Assembly (NCBI GenBank): GCA_002696485.1 | Contig: NZTP01000039.1 | Coordinates: 1 to 64,000, forward strand | Reading direction: 5' to 3' | Source: Altibacter sp. | Lineage (GTDB): Bacteria > Bacteroidota > Bacteroidia > Flavobacteriales > Flavobacteriaceae | DNA: 64,000 nt | Shown: positions 54,553-63,216 of the stretch, piece by piece | Layout of the letters: each line of letters begins with the position of its first letter | Numbering within the stretch: position 1 is the stretch's first letter | Notes under the pieces: generated by a model | Database searches by the model: none | What the model was told of the DNA's origin: nothing | Seen by the model: the letters and a program-made list of their open reading frames with translations, nothing else | Position numbers and translations under genes: made by a program

Positions 54553-54939
54553 ATGGTACAACAGGTTACACAAGGCATTAAGGTTTCGGTAGAGACCTCT
54601 TTTGAAGGTACATTTTATAAGAACTATAAAATATACTATGCTTTTGGCTATACCATCACGATCGAAAACCAGAGCAAAGATGTTGTACAACTCACGACCC
54701 GCCATTGGAAGATCAAAGATGCTCTAAACGATCTTGAGGTCGTTGAGGGTGAAGGCGTGATAGGAAAAAAGCCCGTACTACAACCCGGTACTTCCCACTC
54801 GTACAGCAGTGGTTGTTTGTTACTTTCTCCCTTTGGAGCAATGCATGGTTACTATGCTATGGTCAATTTTTCTTCTACCCGTAAGTTCCGGGTGGCGATT
54901 CCCTCTTTTAAATTGAGTGCTCCCTTTGCTATGAATTAA
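54553..54939 (+). CDS. apaG: ApaG family protein
   Basis: A 128-residue immunoglobulin-like beta-sandwich protein. Signature blocks are YTITIENQSKDVVQLTTRHWKI, VEGEGVIGKKPVLQPG and HSYSSGCLLLSPFGAMHGYY. ApaG has been linked to Co2+/Mg2+ homeostasis in enteric bacteria, but the biochemical role is not settled. ATG 54553 gives the standard length; a longer frame from 54526 overlaps the DUF3667 gene. Confidence 0.93.
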   Translation: MVQQVTQGIKVSVETSFEGTFYKNYKIYYAFGYTITIENQSKDVVQLTTRHWKIKDALNDLEVVEGEGVIGKKPVLQPGTSHSYSSGCLLLSPFGAMHGYYAMVNFSSTRKFRVAIPSFKLSAPFAMN

Positions 54940-54986
54940 AGGCTGCTCCTGTTTCAGTTTAACAATTTTTAATTATTTACTGCAAA

Positions 54987-55018
54987 TTTTGACGCAAGGT
55001 CATCCATATGCGTCAAAA
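54987..55018. promoter_or_regulatory. Ten-base dyad TTTTGACGCA-N12-TGCGTCAAAA
   Basis: Perfect 10-bp arms (54987-54996 and 55009-55018) whose centres are 22 bases apart, about two helical turns, upstream of a small membrane protein gene. There is no T-run on the plus side, so an operator is likelier than a terminator. Confidence 0.5.
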
Positions 55019-55066
55019 GTGTTAGTACTCGCTTGTTTTTTATAAACTTCTCTATATCAGCAATCT

Positions 55067-55074
55067 TACTTTTG
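55067..55074 (+). promoter_or_regulatory. -7 box (TACTTTTG) before the 61-codon gene
   Basis: Exact TAnnTTTG match, 39 bases before ATG 55114 and 48 bases after the dyad. Confidence 0.4.
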
Positions 55075-55113
55075 GTGCAGTCAAAAGGATTAACCAATTT
55101 AAAAAGTAAGATC

Positions 55114-55299
55114 ATGAAATTCAAAATTACACAAACTCAAAAACTCACAATGTACGTGCACACGCTCTTAGTTGTCGTATGTTGTATTAGTCTCATTTTT
55201 ATGTGCTACGAGTATTCATCATCCATGATGGAGCACATTATGGAGCATGCAAGTCTAGAACTTGATCGATGGACATCGGCACCTATTACAATGCAATAA
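55114..55299 (+). CDS. Small single-span membrane protein
   Basis: A 61-residue protein with a basic N-terminus (MKFKITQTQK), one hydrophobic helix (about 12-33, YVHTLLVVVCCISLIFMCYE) and an acidic/His/Met-containing tail. No family recognised. ATG 55114 is preferred over the longer frame from 55033, which lies upstream of the -7 box. It is 24 bases upstream of a secreted NTF2-like gene and may be cotranscribed with it. Confidence 0.6.
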   Translation: MKFKITQTQKLTMYVHTLLVVVCCISLIFMCYEYSSSMMEHIMEHASLELDRWTSAPITMQ

Positions 55300-55323
55300 C
55301 AATCATTTTTAAATTACATTCAT

Positions 55324-55860
55324 ATGAAATCACCTGTATTTTTATCCATCTTCATTTTATTTACGACCACTACCGTCGCTCAATCCAAGACTGACGAGCA
55401 AGCCATTAAGCATACCATTCAACTCATTCAAAACGGTTGGAACAATGCCAATGGTGAGACCTTTGCAAGCGCCTTTTGGGACTCGCACGACTTCGTCGTT
55501 TGGAACGGGTATTATTTCAAAGAGCAATCTCTTGAAGCAAACAGCATGGGACATCAACGTATTTTTGACACGATGTACAAAGAGACCCAGCTTTTTTATA
55601 CCATCGATAAAATTAAATTCTTAACAACTGATTTCGCTTTGGTACATGTATTTGGCGCTGTTACTTCAAAAGATGAACAACGTCCAGAGCATCCCCAAGT
55701 ACTAATCTCAATGCTATTGGAAAAGAAACAGAACGACTGGAAAATTATCTCGTTTCACAATTTAGATCTCGAGGTATTTCAGAACGAAGAAATGCTGAAA
55801 CGCGCTCCAGTACCTGTTTCCATAATGTATGCAAACTGGTATGCTATGGCAAGTAAATAA
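55324..55860 (+). CDS. Secreted SnoaL/NTF2-like (DUF4440-type) protein
   Basis: A 178-residue protein with a signal peptide (about 1-20, ending TVAQS) and an NTF2-like cone fold: QAIKHTIQLIQNGWNNANGETFASAFWD, DFVVWNGYYFKE, ALVHVFGAV and WKIISFHNLDL, as in the SgcJ/EcaC group. Members range from ketosteroid-isomerase-like enzymes to binding proteins; no catalytic assignment is possible. It ends before a strong terminator. Confidence 0.83.
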   Translation: MKSPVFLSIFILFTTTTVAQSKTDEQAIKHTIQLIQNGWNNANGETFASAFWDSHDFVVWNGYYFKEQSLEANSMGHQRIFDTMYKETQLFYTIDKIKFLTTDFALVHVFGAVTSKDEQRPEHPQVLISMLLEKKQNDWKIISFHNLDLEVFQNEEMLKRAPVPVSIMYANWYAMASK

Positions 55861-55871
55861 CTATTTTGAAG

Positions 55872-55913
55872 GCAGCGATGTATGCCTTAAGGGATACGTC
55901 GTTGCTTTTTTTT
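55872..55913 (+). terminator. Intrinsic terminator after the NTF2-like gene
   Basis: Long stem (55872-55886 with 55891-55905, containing G-T wobbles), loop TTAA, followed by an eight-T run. Confidence 0.85.
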
Positions 55914-55950
55914 AGTATCTTAACTATCAAATACATACACTAGCGAACCA

Positions 55951-58773
55951 ATGCGATTTACCTTACACATATGGCTTCTTATTTGTTTTTTTGGAAGCAT
56001 GCTGCATGTCGTTTCACAAGAACCGCATTCAAATGACACAACCCGTGTATTTACTTTAGATGACACATATCCTATACAATCATTGTTTTCAAAAACTGAT
56101 TATTTCATTGCGTCTGAAAAAAATTATAGTATAGATGGTATTTTAAGAACTAGTCATTCGAATTTATTTCAACCGTTGAAGGATTCGATTATAATTTCCG
56201 AATACCCGATATGGCTTCGGGTTTCCATACAACCGAGGCTTACACTTACCAATCAGCATTTGGTTTTTAAAAGCATTTACGAGAATTTCAATTACGTTAC
56301 TCCGCATGATAGTATAAAAGCATACTACGTGCAGAACCAGGTAGTAAGAGATAGCCTGATAAGCGGTGTGTATGTGGCTGCATCAAAAAAAGCTGTTCCT
56401 TTTCCCGCCTCACTGCTTCGGTTTCCCATTTCGCTAGTGCAAGATGAAGCAACCACTGTATATTTTAAAATTTACGACAAGACAAAAATTTATACACAAA
56501 TTGAACTCCGAGATCCCGCGATTGCATTTAATCAAAAAGAGCAACCTGTTTGGATCTCTGGATTTGCAATTATTCTTTCTATCTATGTGCTGGCATTTTT
56601 CTTTTATACAAGAGACCGTTCCTATTTATATCTGTTTGGTTATTTTGCCTTTGTGGGTATTTACGAACAATCGGTTATTCTTGGATTGCCATTTCTAGAA
56701 ACTCTCTTTTCTGAATTCCCAAAAGCCTCTATCATTGCTTGGATTTTCTTAACAATGGGCAGCAAAGCAATTTACTTGCAGTTTGGCAGGAAATTCACCA
56801 ATTTAAAACAAATCAATGCGTTATGGGATAAGATCGTGGTAGGTGTAATTTGCTATTTCCTAATCGTTATTCCCACATCTGTGGTAATTCTTAGTATTGG
56901 TATCAACCCATTAGTTTCTGTCCAATACGTATTTGCAGGAATAGGGTTTTTATTGGTTTTACTTATTACAATTAGGTTGGCGTTCTATAAAGATACCATG
57001 CTCCGTTATTTTGTTGCATCGTCAATTTGGTCATTTATTTTTTCCATTTTGGGAATCTTATGGCAAAATGGGCTTATCCCATTTTGGGAAACTCCCAACC
57101 CTTGGATGATTGCCAATATGGGTCTAATGTTCATATTGGCATTGGCCATTGCCAGAAAAATGCAATTAAGTGAACGCGCCAAATCTGAAGTAGCGAAGGT
57201 ACGCGAGATAGCTTCTATAAAATCGAAGTTCTTTGCCAATATTTCGCACGAGTTTAGAACACCTCTATCATTGATTCTTGGCCCCATTAACCAGTCACTT
57301 GAAAATATTCCTGCTTCTGAAGCTATTGAAGATAGCCACGAAATACCGGTTAGAGGAAAACATCTAAAGGTGATGAAACGTAATGCTATACGACTTCAAA
57401 ATTTGGTAGATCAAATTTTAGATCTTTCAAAATTAGATCAAGGTAGAATGAGCTTGCAAGTGAGTAAAGGAGACCTTATTCAATTCGTGAAATCGATTGT
57501 CTTTTCTTTTGAAAGCCTTACCGAGATCAAGCACATTCAGTTCCAGACACATTTTCCAAAAACCATAGAAAATTCATATTATGATCGGGATAAGCTGGAA
57601 AAGATATTGGTAAATTTATTGTCGAATGCAATTAAGTTTACTCCCGAACACGGAAGAGTTACCGTTACCGTTGAAGATAGAAACGGCTTAATTAAAATAA
57701 AAATAAGTAATACAGGCAGCGGGATTCCCAAAGAAGCTATATCACATATTTTTGATCGATTTTATCAGACAGAAACAACACAAGATCAAGGAACGGGTAT
57801 TGGATTGGCACTAGTAAAGGAACTTGTCGGGCTGCACGGAGGACATATTAGCGTGACTAGCACCGAGGGGATTGAAACTGTTTTCAAAGTAATTCTTCCA
57901 TATCGTAAAGCCCATTTTAGCGCCGAAGCAATTATTGATGTTTCTACTGAGAGTGCGCTGAATTTTGCAGATAGCACACAAATTGCGTTAGAAGCTACTT
58001 CCTTTTCCGTAGAACATAATTTCGATACAAAAAGCCCTCTGTTACTAATTGTGGAGGACAATCCCGACCTAAGAGCGTATATAGCAGAACAATTGGAAAC
58101 AACTTTTAACATACTTGCCGCAACAAATGGGAAAGAAGGCATGAGCATTGCATTAACGAAGCTGCCTGATCTAATTATTAGTGATGTTATGATGCCAGAA
58201 ATGAACGGAATTGAACTTTGCGAGGTGTTAAAAACAGATATCAGGACTAGTCACATACCCATCATTCTTTTAACCGCTAAAGCCGGCCAAAAGGCCAAAA
58301 TAGAAGGCCTGGAAACCGGCGCCGACGATTATCTCATAAAGCCTTTCGACGGCCGTGAATTGCTTATCCGTGCTAAAAATTTGATCGATCAACGCGCTCA
58401 ACTCCGTGAAAAATTTGGAGGTGAGCTAAAGGTTGGTCCTTCCGAAATAAGATTGAGCTCCATGGATGAACGTTTTATCAAGGAGGTTATCAAAACAATA
58501 GAGGAGCATATGGATAACGAATTTTATTCGGTAGAAGACCTTGCTTGTTCGGTAGGTTTCAGCAAGTCCCAACTAAATAGAAAGTTGAAATCCATCGTAG
58601 GAAAATCGCCCAACCAAATGATTCGGGAATTCCGGTTAACGAGAGCCAAAGATCTCTTAGAACAAAAAGCGGCATCGGTATCTGAAGTGGCATATCAAGT
58701 AGGCTACGCTAACCTGTCCTATTTCTCAAAAAGCTATAAAGAGGCTTTTGGGGTGCTGCCTAGCGATGTTTAA
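55951..58773 (+). CDS. Hybrid two-component system protein (7TMR-DISM sensor, kinase, receiver, AraC HTH)
   Basis: A 940-residue one-protein signalling system. Signal peptide (about 1-22), periplasmic 7TMR-DISMED2-like beta domain (about 40-190), seven membrane spans (about 195-390), HisKA with His433 in NISHEFRTPL, HATPase_c (NLLSNAIKFT, GTGIGLALV), receiver domain with Asp745 in IISDVMMP, and a C-terminal AraC-type helix-turn-helix (about 840-940, VEDLACSVGFSKSQLNRKL, VAYQVGYANLSYFSKSY). It can sense, phosphorylate itself and bind DNA alone. Unlike typical polysaccharide-locus HTCS it has a 7TM input rather than two-blade propellers, and no target locus is adjacent. Its stop shares TTAA with the convergent gene. 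Confidence 0.93.
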   Translation: MRFTLHIWLLICFFGSMLHVVSQEPHSNDTTRVFTLDDTYPIQSLFSKTDYFIASEKNYSIDGILRTSHSNLFQPLKDSIIISEYPIWLRVSIQPRLTLTNQHLVFKSIYENFNYVTPHDSIKAYYVQNQVVRDSLISGVYVAASKKAVPFPASLLRFPISLVQDEATTVYFKIYDKTKIYTQIELRDPAIAFNQKEQPVWISGFAIILSIYVLAFFFYTRDRSYLYLFGYFAFVGIYEQSVILGLPFLETLFSEFPKASIIAWIFLTMGSKAIYLQFGRKFTNLKQINALWDKIVVGVICYFLIVIPTSVVILSIGINPLVSVQYVFAGIGFLLVLLITIRLAFYKDTMLRYFVASSIWSFIFSILGILWQNGLIPFWETPNPWMIANMGLMFILALAIARKMQLSERAKSEVAKVREIASIKSKFFANISHEFRTPLSLILGPINQSLENIPASEAIEDSHEIPVRGKHLKVMKRNAIRLQNLVDQILDLSKLDQGRMSLQVSKGDLIQFVKSIVFSFESLTEIKHIQFQTHFPKTIENSYYDRDKLEKILVNLLSNAIKFTPEHGRVTVTVEDRNGLIKIKISNTGSGIPKEAISHIFDRFYQTETTQDQGTGIGLALVKELVGLHGGHISVTSTEGIETVFKVILPYRKAHFSAEAIIDVSTESALNFADSTQIALEATSFSVEHNFDTKSPLLLIVEDNPDLRAYIAEQLETTFNILAATNGKEGMSIALTKLPDLIISDVMMPEMNGIELCEVLKTDIRTSHIPIILLTAKAGQKAKIEGLETGADDYLIKPFDGRELLIRAKNLIDQRAQLREKFGGELKVGPSEIRLSSMDERFIKEVIKTIEEHMDNEFYSVEDLACSVGFSKSQLNRKLKSIVGKSPNQMIREFRLTRAKDLLEQKAASVSEVAYQVGYANLSYFSKSYKEAFGVLPSDV

Positions 58774-59477
58774 AGGGCAAGAGAATGGGCAGCGATCTTT
58801 CCCGTTTGCAGATCTTCATACCGCATTTTCAAGGCTCGTTCCTTTACGATCTGTGTAATACTTTTTGTTTTTACAAAGCCCCTATCCATGATAACGTCGG
58901 ATTCTTTGTTTCCATCACCTGCCGTTTTATGAAATTGTAGCAGTGTTGCTTCGGAAGGCGTTACATCTTTCAATAAAAATTGGGAGAACCACTGCTCTCT
59001 CTTTCGTTTCACCTCTTCAGAATACAGCAGCGAAGATGACCAAATATGGGGTGCCAAAGGCTTTTCAGCAATATGAGCCTGTTCACCGTCCCACACCAAT
59101 TCTACCAATTGTAAATCCCTTTTCCAATCGACCATAATAATAGTGAAGGGTTCTATATTGGTATAATCATAGTGTTGCATGGCAGAACGCCCTTCCGAAG
59201 CAACCAAGAGATCCTTCACAATGATTCCTCGACTCATGCGGTAATTGTCTTTTCGTTCGTGCGCCGTAAAACCTCCATTGAGTAAGCAGACCATTCGCCG
59301 GGCACCGCTCACACCTATCCAAGTACCGCCCGCAATCGAATCTTTAGGAAACAAGACCGTGACTGCATCGATCTCATATAATTGTGGAGCCAATGTGTGA
59401 CGCATGGGCGCCTCATCCCTATTGGATGTAACTATAAAGTCCTTATTCCCCTTTGGAACAAATGTTACTGTACACAT
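58770..59477 (-). CDS. NRDE-family (TANGO2-like) protein
   Basis: A 235-residue protein beginning MCTVTFVPKGNKDFIVTSNRDEAP, which contains the Asn-Arg-Asp-Glu motif that names the family and a Cys2 that could act as an N-terminal nucleophile after Met removal. GGTWIGVSGARRMVCLLNGG is the second conserved block. TANGO2-type proteins have been connected with haem transfer and Golgi organisation in eukaryotes; the bacterial role is unclear. Confidence 0.9.
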   Translation of the reverse strand: MCTVTFVPKGNKDFIVTSNRDEAPMRHTLAPQLYEIDAVTVLFPKDSIAGGTWIGVSGARRMVCLLNGGFTAHERKDNYRMSRGIIVKDLLVASEGRSAMQHYDYTNIEPFTIIMVDWKRDLQLVELVWDGEQAHIAEKPLAPHIWSSSLLYSEEVKRKREQWFSQFLLKDVTPSEATLLQFHKTAGDGNKESDVIMDRGFVKTKSITQIVKERALKMRYEDLQTGKIAAHSLAL

Positions 59478-59576
59478 CTACTGTGTTCTTTATTTTTGCA
59501 AAGTAAATTACAAAAAAGCGAGGGAATTACGTACAACTTATCACATTAGCGATTTATTTATCCCTTCTGAAATTTG

Positions 59577-59584
59577 TACCTTTG
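59577..59584 (+). promoter_or_regulatory. -7 box (TACCTTTG) upstream of pruA
   Basis: Exact TAnnTTTG match, 74 bases before ATG 59659. A second exact match on the plus strand, TATTTTTG, lies at 59491-59498. Confidence 0.4.
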
Positions 59585-59658
59585 CCACTTCAGTTTTTAG
59601 AATGCTCAAACAGAACTACTAACAATCCCCCGCAAGGGTGGAAAAAATGAAAATAAGT

Positions 59659-61284
59659 ATGGGAAAAGGATTTTTTGAAGTACCCGTTGCCGTGAACGAA
59701 CCGGTAAAAGAATACAGACCGGGATCTCCGGAACGTGAAGAGGTATTGGCCACCTACAAAAAGATGTACAATAGCACAGTTGAAGTTCCGCTATTTATAA
59801 ACGGAAAGAACGTAAAAACGGGGGACACGGCTACCATGAGTTGTCCTCACGATCATAAGCACATTTTAGGTACCTATCATAAAGCGACAAAAAAGAATGT
59901 TAGTGATGCTATAGAAACAGCCTTAAAAGCTCGCACCGATTGGGCCGCGACTCCTTGGGAACAACGCGCCGGTATCTTTTTACGTGCCGCCGAACTAATT
60001 GCCGGTCCCTACCGTGCAAAGATCAACGCTGCAACCATGTTGGGTCAATCAAAGAACATCTATCAGGCGGAGATCGATGCAGCCTGTGAGTTGATCGACT
60101 TTTTACGTTTCAACGTACAGTTCATGACTGAGATCTATGCCGAACAACCGGAATCTACTTCGGGAGCATGGAACAGACTTGAATACCGTCCGCTGGAAGG
60201 TTTCATCTATGCAATCACCCCTTTCAATTTTACGGCAATTGCCGGAAATCTGCCTGCGAGTGCTGCGCTCATGGGGAATGTTGTAGTATGGAAACCCAGT
60301 GACAGCCAAGTATATTCAGCAAAAGTGATTTTAGATGTATTCAAAGAGGCAGGAGTACCTGCCGGGGTGATCAATATGGTCATGGGCGATCCTGTAATGA
60401 TCACCGATACTGTTTTAGCAAGTCCCGATTTTAGCGGACTGCACTTTACCGGATCTACCCATGTATTTAAAGATATTTGGCAAAAGATTGGAACGAACAT
60501 TCACAACTACAAGACCTATCCGCGTATCGTAGGTGAAACAGGGGGAAAAGATTTTATCGTGGCCCACAAGACCGCCAACCCACAACAGGTAGCTACCGCC
60601 ATTGCGAGAGGTGCCTTTGAATTTCAGGGACAGAAATGTAGTGCTGCAAGTCGCTGCTATATTTCAAAGAGTATTTGGGAAAAAGTGAAGAAAATACTTA
60701 TTGCCGATGTGAATTCCTTTAAAATGGGAACTCCCGAGGATATGAGCAACTTTATTACGGCGGTGATCCATGAAGGGTCATTTAAAAAGCTCACTAAGTA
60801 TATCGACCAAGCAAAAAAGGATAAAAATGCAGAGATTGTAGTTGGCGGCAACTACGATAAAAGCAAGGGATACTTTATAGAACCTACCGTTATTGTAACC
60901 AAGGACCCTAAGTACGCTACCATGTGTACAGAATTGTTTGGTCCTGTGGTGACCATCTATGTATTTGAGGACAAGGATTGGGAAAAGACCTTACATTTGG
61001 TGGATGAGACCGGTGAGTATGCTTTGACGGGTGCCGTATTTAGCGAAGATCGTTACGCTTTGGAAAAAGCGGTGCGTATCCTAGAGAATGCCGCAGGCAA
61101 TTTTTATATCAACGATAAACCTACGGGTGCAGTGGTGGGTCAACAACCTTTTGGCGGTGCACGCGCAAGCGGCACCAATGACAAAGCCGGCAGTAAACTG
61201 AACCTGTACCGTTGGGTTTCTCCTCGCATGGTCAAGGAAACCTTTGTTTCTCCTACCGATTATAAATACCCGTTTTTAGGATAA
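59659..61284 (+). CDS. pruA: L-glutamate gamma-semialdehyde dehydrogenase (1-pyrroline-5-carboxylate dehydrogenase)
   Basis: Oxidises glutamate semialdehyde to glutamate, the second step of proline degradation. The 541-residue stand-alone enzyme has the catalytic Cys327 in FQGQKCSAASR, PRIVGETGGKDF with the conserved Glu, FTGSTHVFKD and TELFGPVVT. I start at ATG 59659 because homologues begin MGKGFFEVPVAVNEPVK; an ATG at 59647 or GTG at 59638 in the same frame would add 4-7 residues. The proline dehydrogenase gene is not in the window. Confidence 0.95.
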   Translation: MGKGFFEVPVAVNEPVKEYRPGSPEREEVLATYKKMYNSTVEVPLFINGKNVKTGDTATMSCPHDHKHILGTYHKATKKNVSDAIETALKARTDWAATPWEQRAGIFLRAAELIAGPYRAKINAATMLGQSKNIYQAEIDAACELIDFLRFNVQFMTEIYAEQPESTSGAWNRLEYRPLEGFIYAITPFNFTAIAGNLPASAALMGNVVVWKPSDSQVYSAKVILDVFKEAGVPAGVINMVMGDPVMITDTVLASPDFSGLHFTGSTHVFKDIWQKIGTNIHNYKTYPRIVGETGGKDFIVAHKTANPQQVATAIARGAFEFQGQKCSAASRCYISKSIWEKVKKILIADVNSFKMGTPEDMSNFITAVIHEGSFKKLTKYIDQAKKDKNAEIVVGGNYDKSKGYFIEPTVIVTKDPKYATMCTELFGPVVTIYVFEDKDWEKTLHLVDETGEYALTGAVFSEDRYALEKAVRILENAAGNFYINDKPTGAVVGQQPFGGARASGTNDKAGSKLNLYRWVSPRMVKETFVSPTDYKYPFLG

Positions 61285-61301
61285 CAAAATGCAGTGCGAA
61301 T

Positions 61302-61336
61302 AAAAAACCCAAGGTTTCAAGCCTTGGGTTTTTTTT
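61302..61336. terminator. Bidirectional terminator between pruA and the Omp28-like gene
   Basis: Stem 61302-61314 with 61322-61334, loop of seven bases, A-run on one side and T-run on the other, so it can end transcripts from both convergent genes. Confidence 0.92.
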
Positions 61337-61354
61337 AGTAAGTCGGGTATTAAA

Positions 61355-62635
61355 TTACTCGTAACCTTTATCTGAATTCACGGGAGCGTGTTGTGAATTT
61401 CTTGCAGTATTGTCTGCACTTACCACCATGGCTACCAATTCGAGGTTTTCTACTACATAATCGGAAGGCAATGAAATTGTAAAGCTGGCACTATACGCTC
61501 CAAAAGCCGGCGTACTTGATATCTCGTCCCCGAATATATCGGTAAGCGATAGGCGCAGTACCTCGTTGTGTTCAAAATCGGGAATAGGATTTCCCATGTT
61601 ATAATACGGGCTCGTAGGATCTGTGTCATAATAGTTTGTTTGCTGATAGATAAGACCATTCTCTACCAGATAGAGTACCAATTTATCTCCCGGTTGAGAA
61701 CCTTCTTCGTAAAGCACACGCACATCTGCGGAAAGGCTGGAACCGGAAACTTGAGAACGTATCGCGATAGAAAGATTTGTTGGCTCCCCTGCCAATGCGG
61801 TAACATCGCTTACTTCGTATGGATTGTTCCAATTGGTGGTTCTATTAATACGGGCTGCCGGCAGACCGGTTACCCCGAAGGCATCTTTTAATAATTGAAC
61901 CTGCGGAAAATGGAAGGGATCGGGATTGCTGTTTGCTGTTTCATGTATCGCGACTACCGATATGTCATCGGTTTGGGCATGGGCATCGATAATGGCTGCG
62001 GCCACACTGGGACAGAAACCACACCATGTACCTGTATAATCTTCAATGACCACTTTTCTAACCGGAACAAATATTTCGAACGATTTATTCTCTGTGTCAA
62101 AGGTAGAACCTGCAATTTCATAACGGGCATATACCGAATAGGTCCCGGTCGTGGCAGTAGCATAGGTGTTTCCTGTGATTGCCGTATCATTTACATAGAA
62201 GGTTGCTTCAGAAGTAGCATCATTCCCTTCAGAATCCACCATTGAAAATGTGACAGTTTGATTGCGTAGTGCCTTAGTATGGTCTATAAGCACAACTCTT
62301 TCCGAAGCGCCTATTACTTCAAAATCCAACGTATTACTATTCACCCCTAAGTAAGAAGCGTAGACACTGTAACTTCCTTCCCCATTAAAAGCATAGGTAG
62401 CACCTGAGATTTCGGATTGATTCACATAGAAAACTGCTTCATTGGTGTAATCGACCCCATCATCACCCGTGACCGAAAACGTAACGGTCTCGTTAATGAC
62501 CAAAAAATTGTCCGGAGAATCACTTGAAATGACAAGTGTTTCAAAATTGGCACTGCCCTCGAGTGGTACATTCTCTTCCGGTCTACTACAAGCAAGAAGA
62601 ATAAAAGCGCAAAAAAACAGGGATATTTTGAATAC
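61355..62635 (-). CDS. Omp28-related lipoprotein, start codon lost or misplaced
   Basis: The frame encodes a lipoprotein signal peptide (VFKISLFFCAFILLACS), two or more Ig-like repeats (about 30-210; VTFSVTGDDGVDYTNEA and VTFSMVDSEGNDATSEA are repeats of one unit), and an Omp28-type domain with TWCGFCPSVAAAI (a CxxC that may be redox active), LKDAFGVTGLPAARINRTT and a natural C-terminus. What is missing is the initiation codon: directly before the signal peptide the codons are CAT-ATA-GTA-TTC. The nearest in-frame ATG (62761) lies inside the opposing gene and would put about 42 foreign residues before the signal. Probably truncated by a deletion and perhaps no longer expressed. Confidence 0.8.
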   Translation of the reverse strand, partial: VFKISLFFCAFILLACSRPEENVPLEGSANFETLVISSDSPDNFLVINETVTFSVTGDDGVDYTNEAVFYVNQSEISGATYAFNGEGSYSVYASYLGVNSNTLDFEVIGASERVVLIDHTKALRNQTVTFSMVDSEGNDATSEATFYVNDTAITGNTYATATTGTYSVYARYEIAGSTFDTENKSFEIFVPVRKVVIEDYTGTWCGFCPSVAAAIIDAHAQTDDISVVAIHETANSNPDPFHFPQVQLLKDAFGVTGLPAARINRTTNWNNPYEVSDVTALAGEPTNLSIAIRSQVSGSSLSADVRVLYEEGSQPGDKLVLYLVENGLIYQQTNYYDTDPTSPYYNMGNPIPDFEHNEVLRLSLTDIFGDEISSTPAFGAYSASFTISLPSDYVVENLELVAMVVSADNTARNSQHAPVNSDKGYE

Positions 62636-62638
62636 TAT

Positions 62639-63169
62639 ATGACCCTGAATACAGACGGTTGGGGTGAAGAATGTACTTGGAATGTTAAGGACATCGATGG
62701 AAACATTTTGTACAGTGGTGGTCCTTATGCCGATAATATAGAGATCAATGAGACCTTCCAATTATCTGCAGACTGCTACACCTTCAATTTAATGGATTCT
62801 TACGGAGATGGTGGCGGCGCCGTTACGCTTATAGATGCTGAAGGCACCACAGTATATTCCACAAATGGAAATTACGGTTCCGGAGAGAGTAAGAACTTTT
62901 CTACTAATGGGGTTCTTGGCATTGAAGATCTTGACAGCCTTTATAAGTTCATTGTATATCCAAATCCGGCACAGGACCAACTTTTTATCGTAAATGCTGA
63001 AAATGCTACGATCGAGTTGTATGATATGCTTGGGAAATTAATCCTAACACAAAGCAACATCACGGCTTCTGAAACAGTGAGTGTTTCAAGTTTACAGAAC
63101 GGAACCTACTTTTTGAAAGTCACCAGTGAGAATGCCTCAAAAGTAGAAAAAATTATAATTGCAAAATAA
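62639..63169 (+). pseudogene. C-terminal fragment of a T9SS-exported protein
   Basis: A 176-codon fragment without signal peptide. It begins abruptly inside a pre-C-terminal beta domain (MTLNTDGWGEECTWNVKD, GGPYADN, CYTFNLMDSYGDGG), a module normally found after a protease or other catalytic domain in secreted Bacteroidota proteins, and ends with a complete type A sorting domain (IVYPNPAQDQLFIV, NGTYFLKV, KIIIAK). The ATG at 62639 is only an internal Met codon. The 5' part must have been lost at the junction with the Omp28-like gene. Confidence 0.75.
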
Positions 63170-63188
63170 ATAGAATACTTTCTGAAGA

Positions 63189-63216
63189 AAAACTCCGGTC
63201 ATGACCGGAGTTTTTT
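63189..63216. terminator. Bidirectional terminator between the T9SS fragment and rsmG
   Basis: Perfect palindromic stem AAAACTCCGGTC/GACCGGAGTTTT (63189-63200 with 63203-63214), followed by T to 63216; serves both convergent genes. Confidence 0.92.

Noticed and set aside
61568..62245. Two cysteine-rich plus-strand frames of 107 and 116 codons opposite the Omp28-like gene
   Set aside because: Composition is that of reverse-complement shadows; the Omp28 frame shows clear domain homology.
62639..62761. ATG 62761 as the true start of the Omp28-like lipoprotein
   Set aside because: It would place about 42 residues antisense to another gene before an intact lipoprotein signal, which would not function as a signal there.
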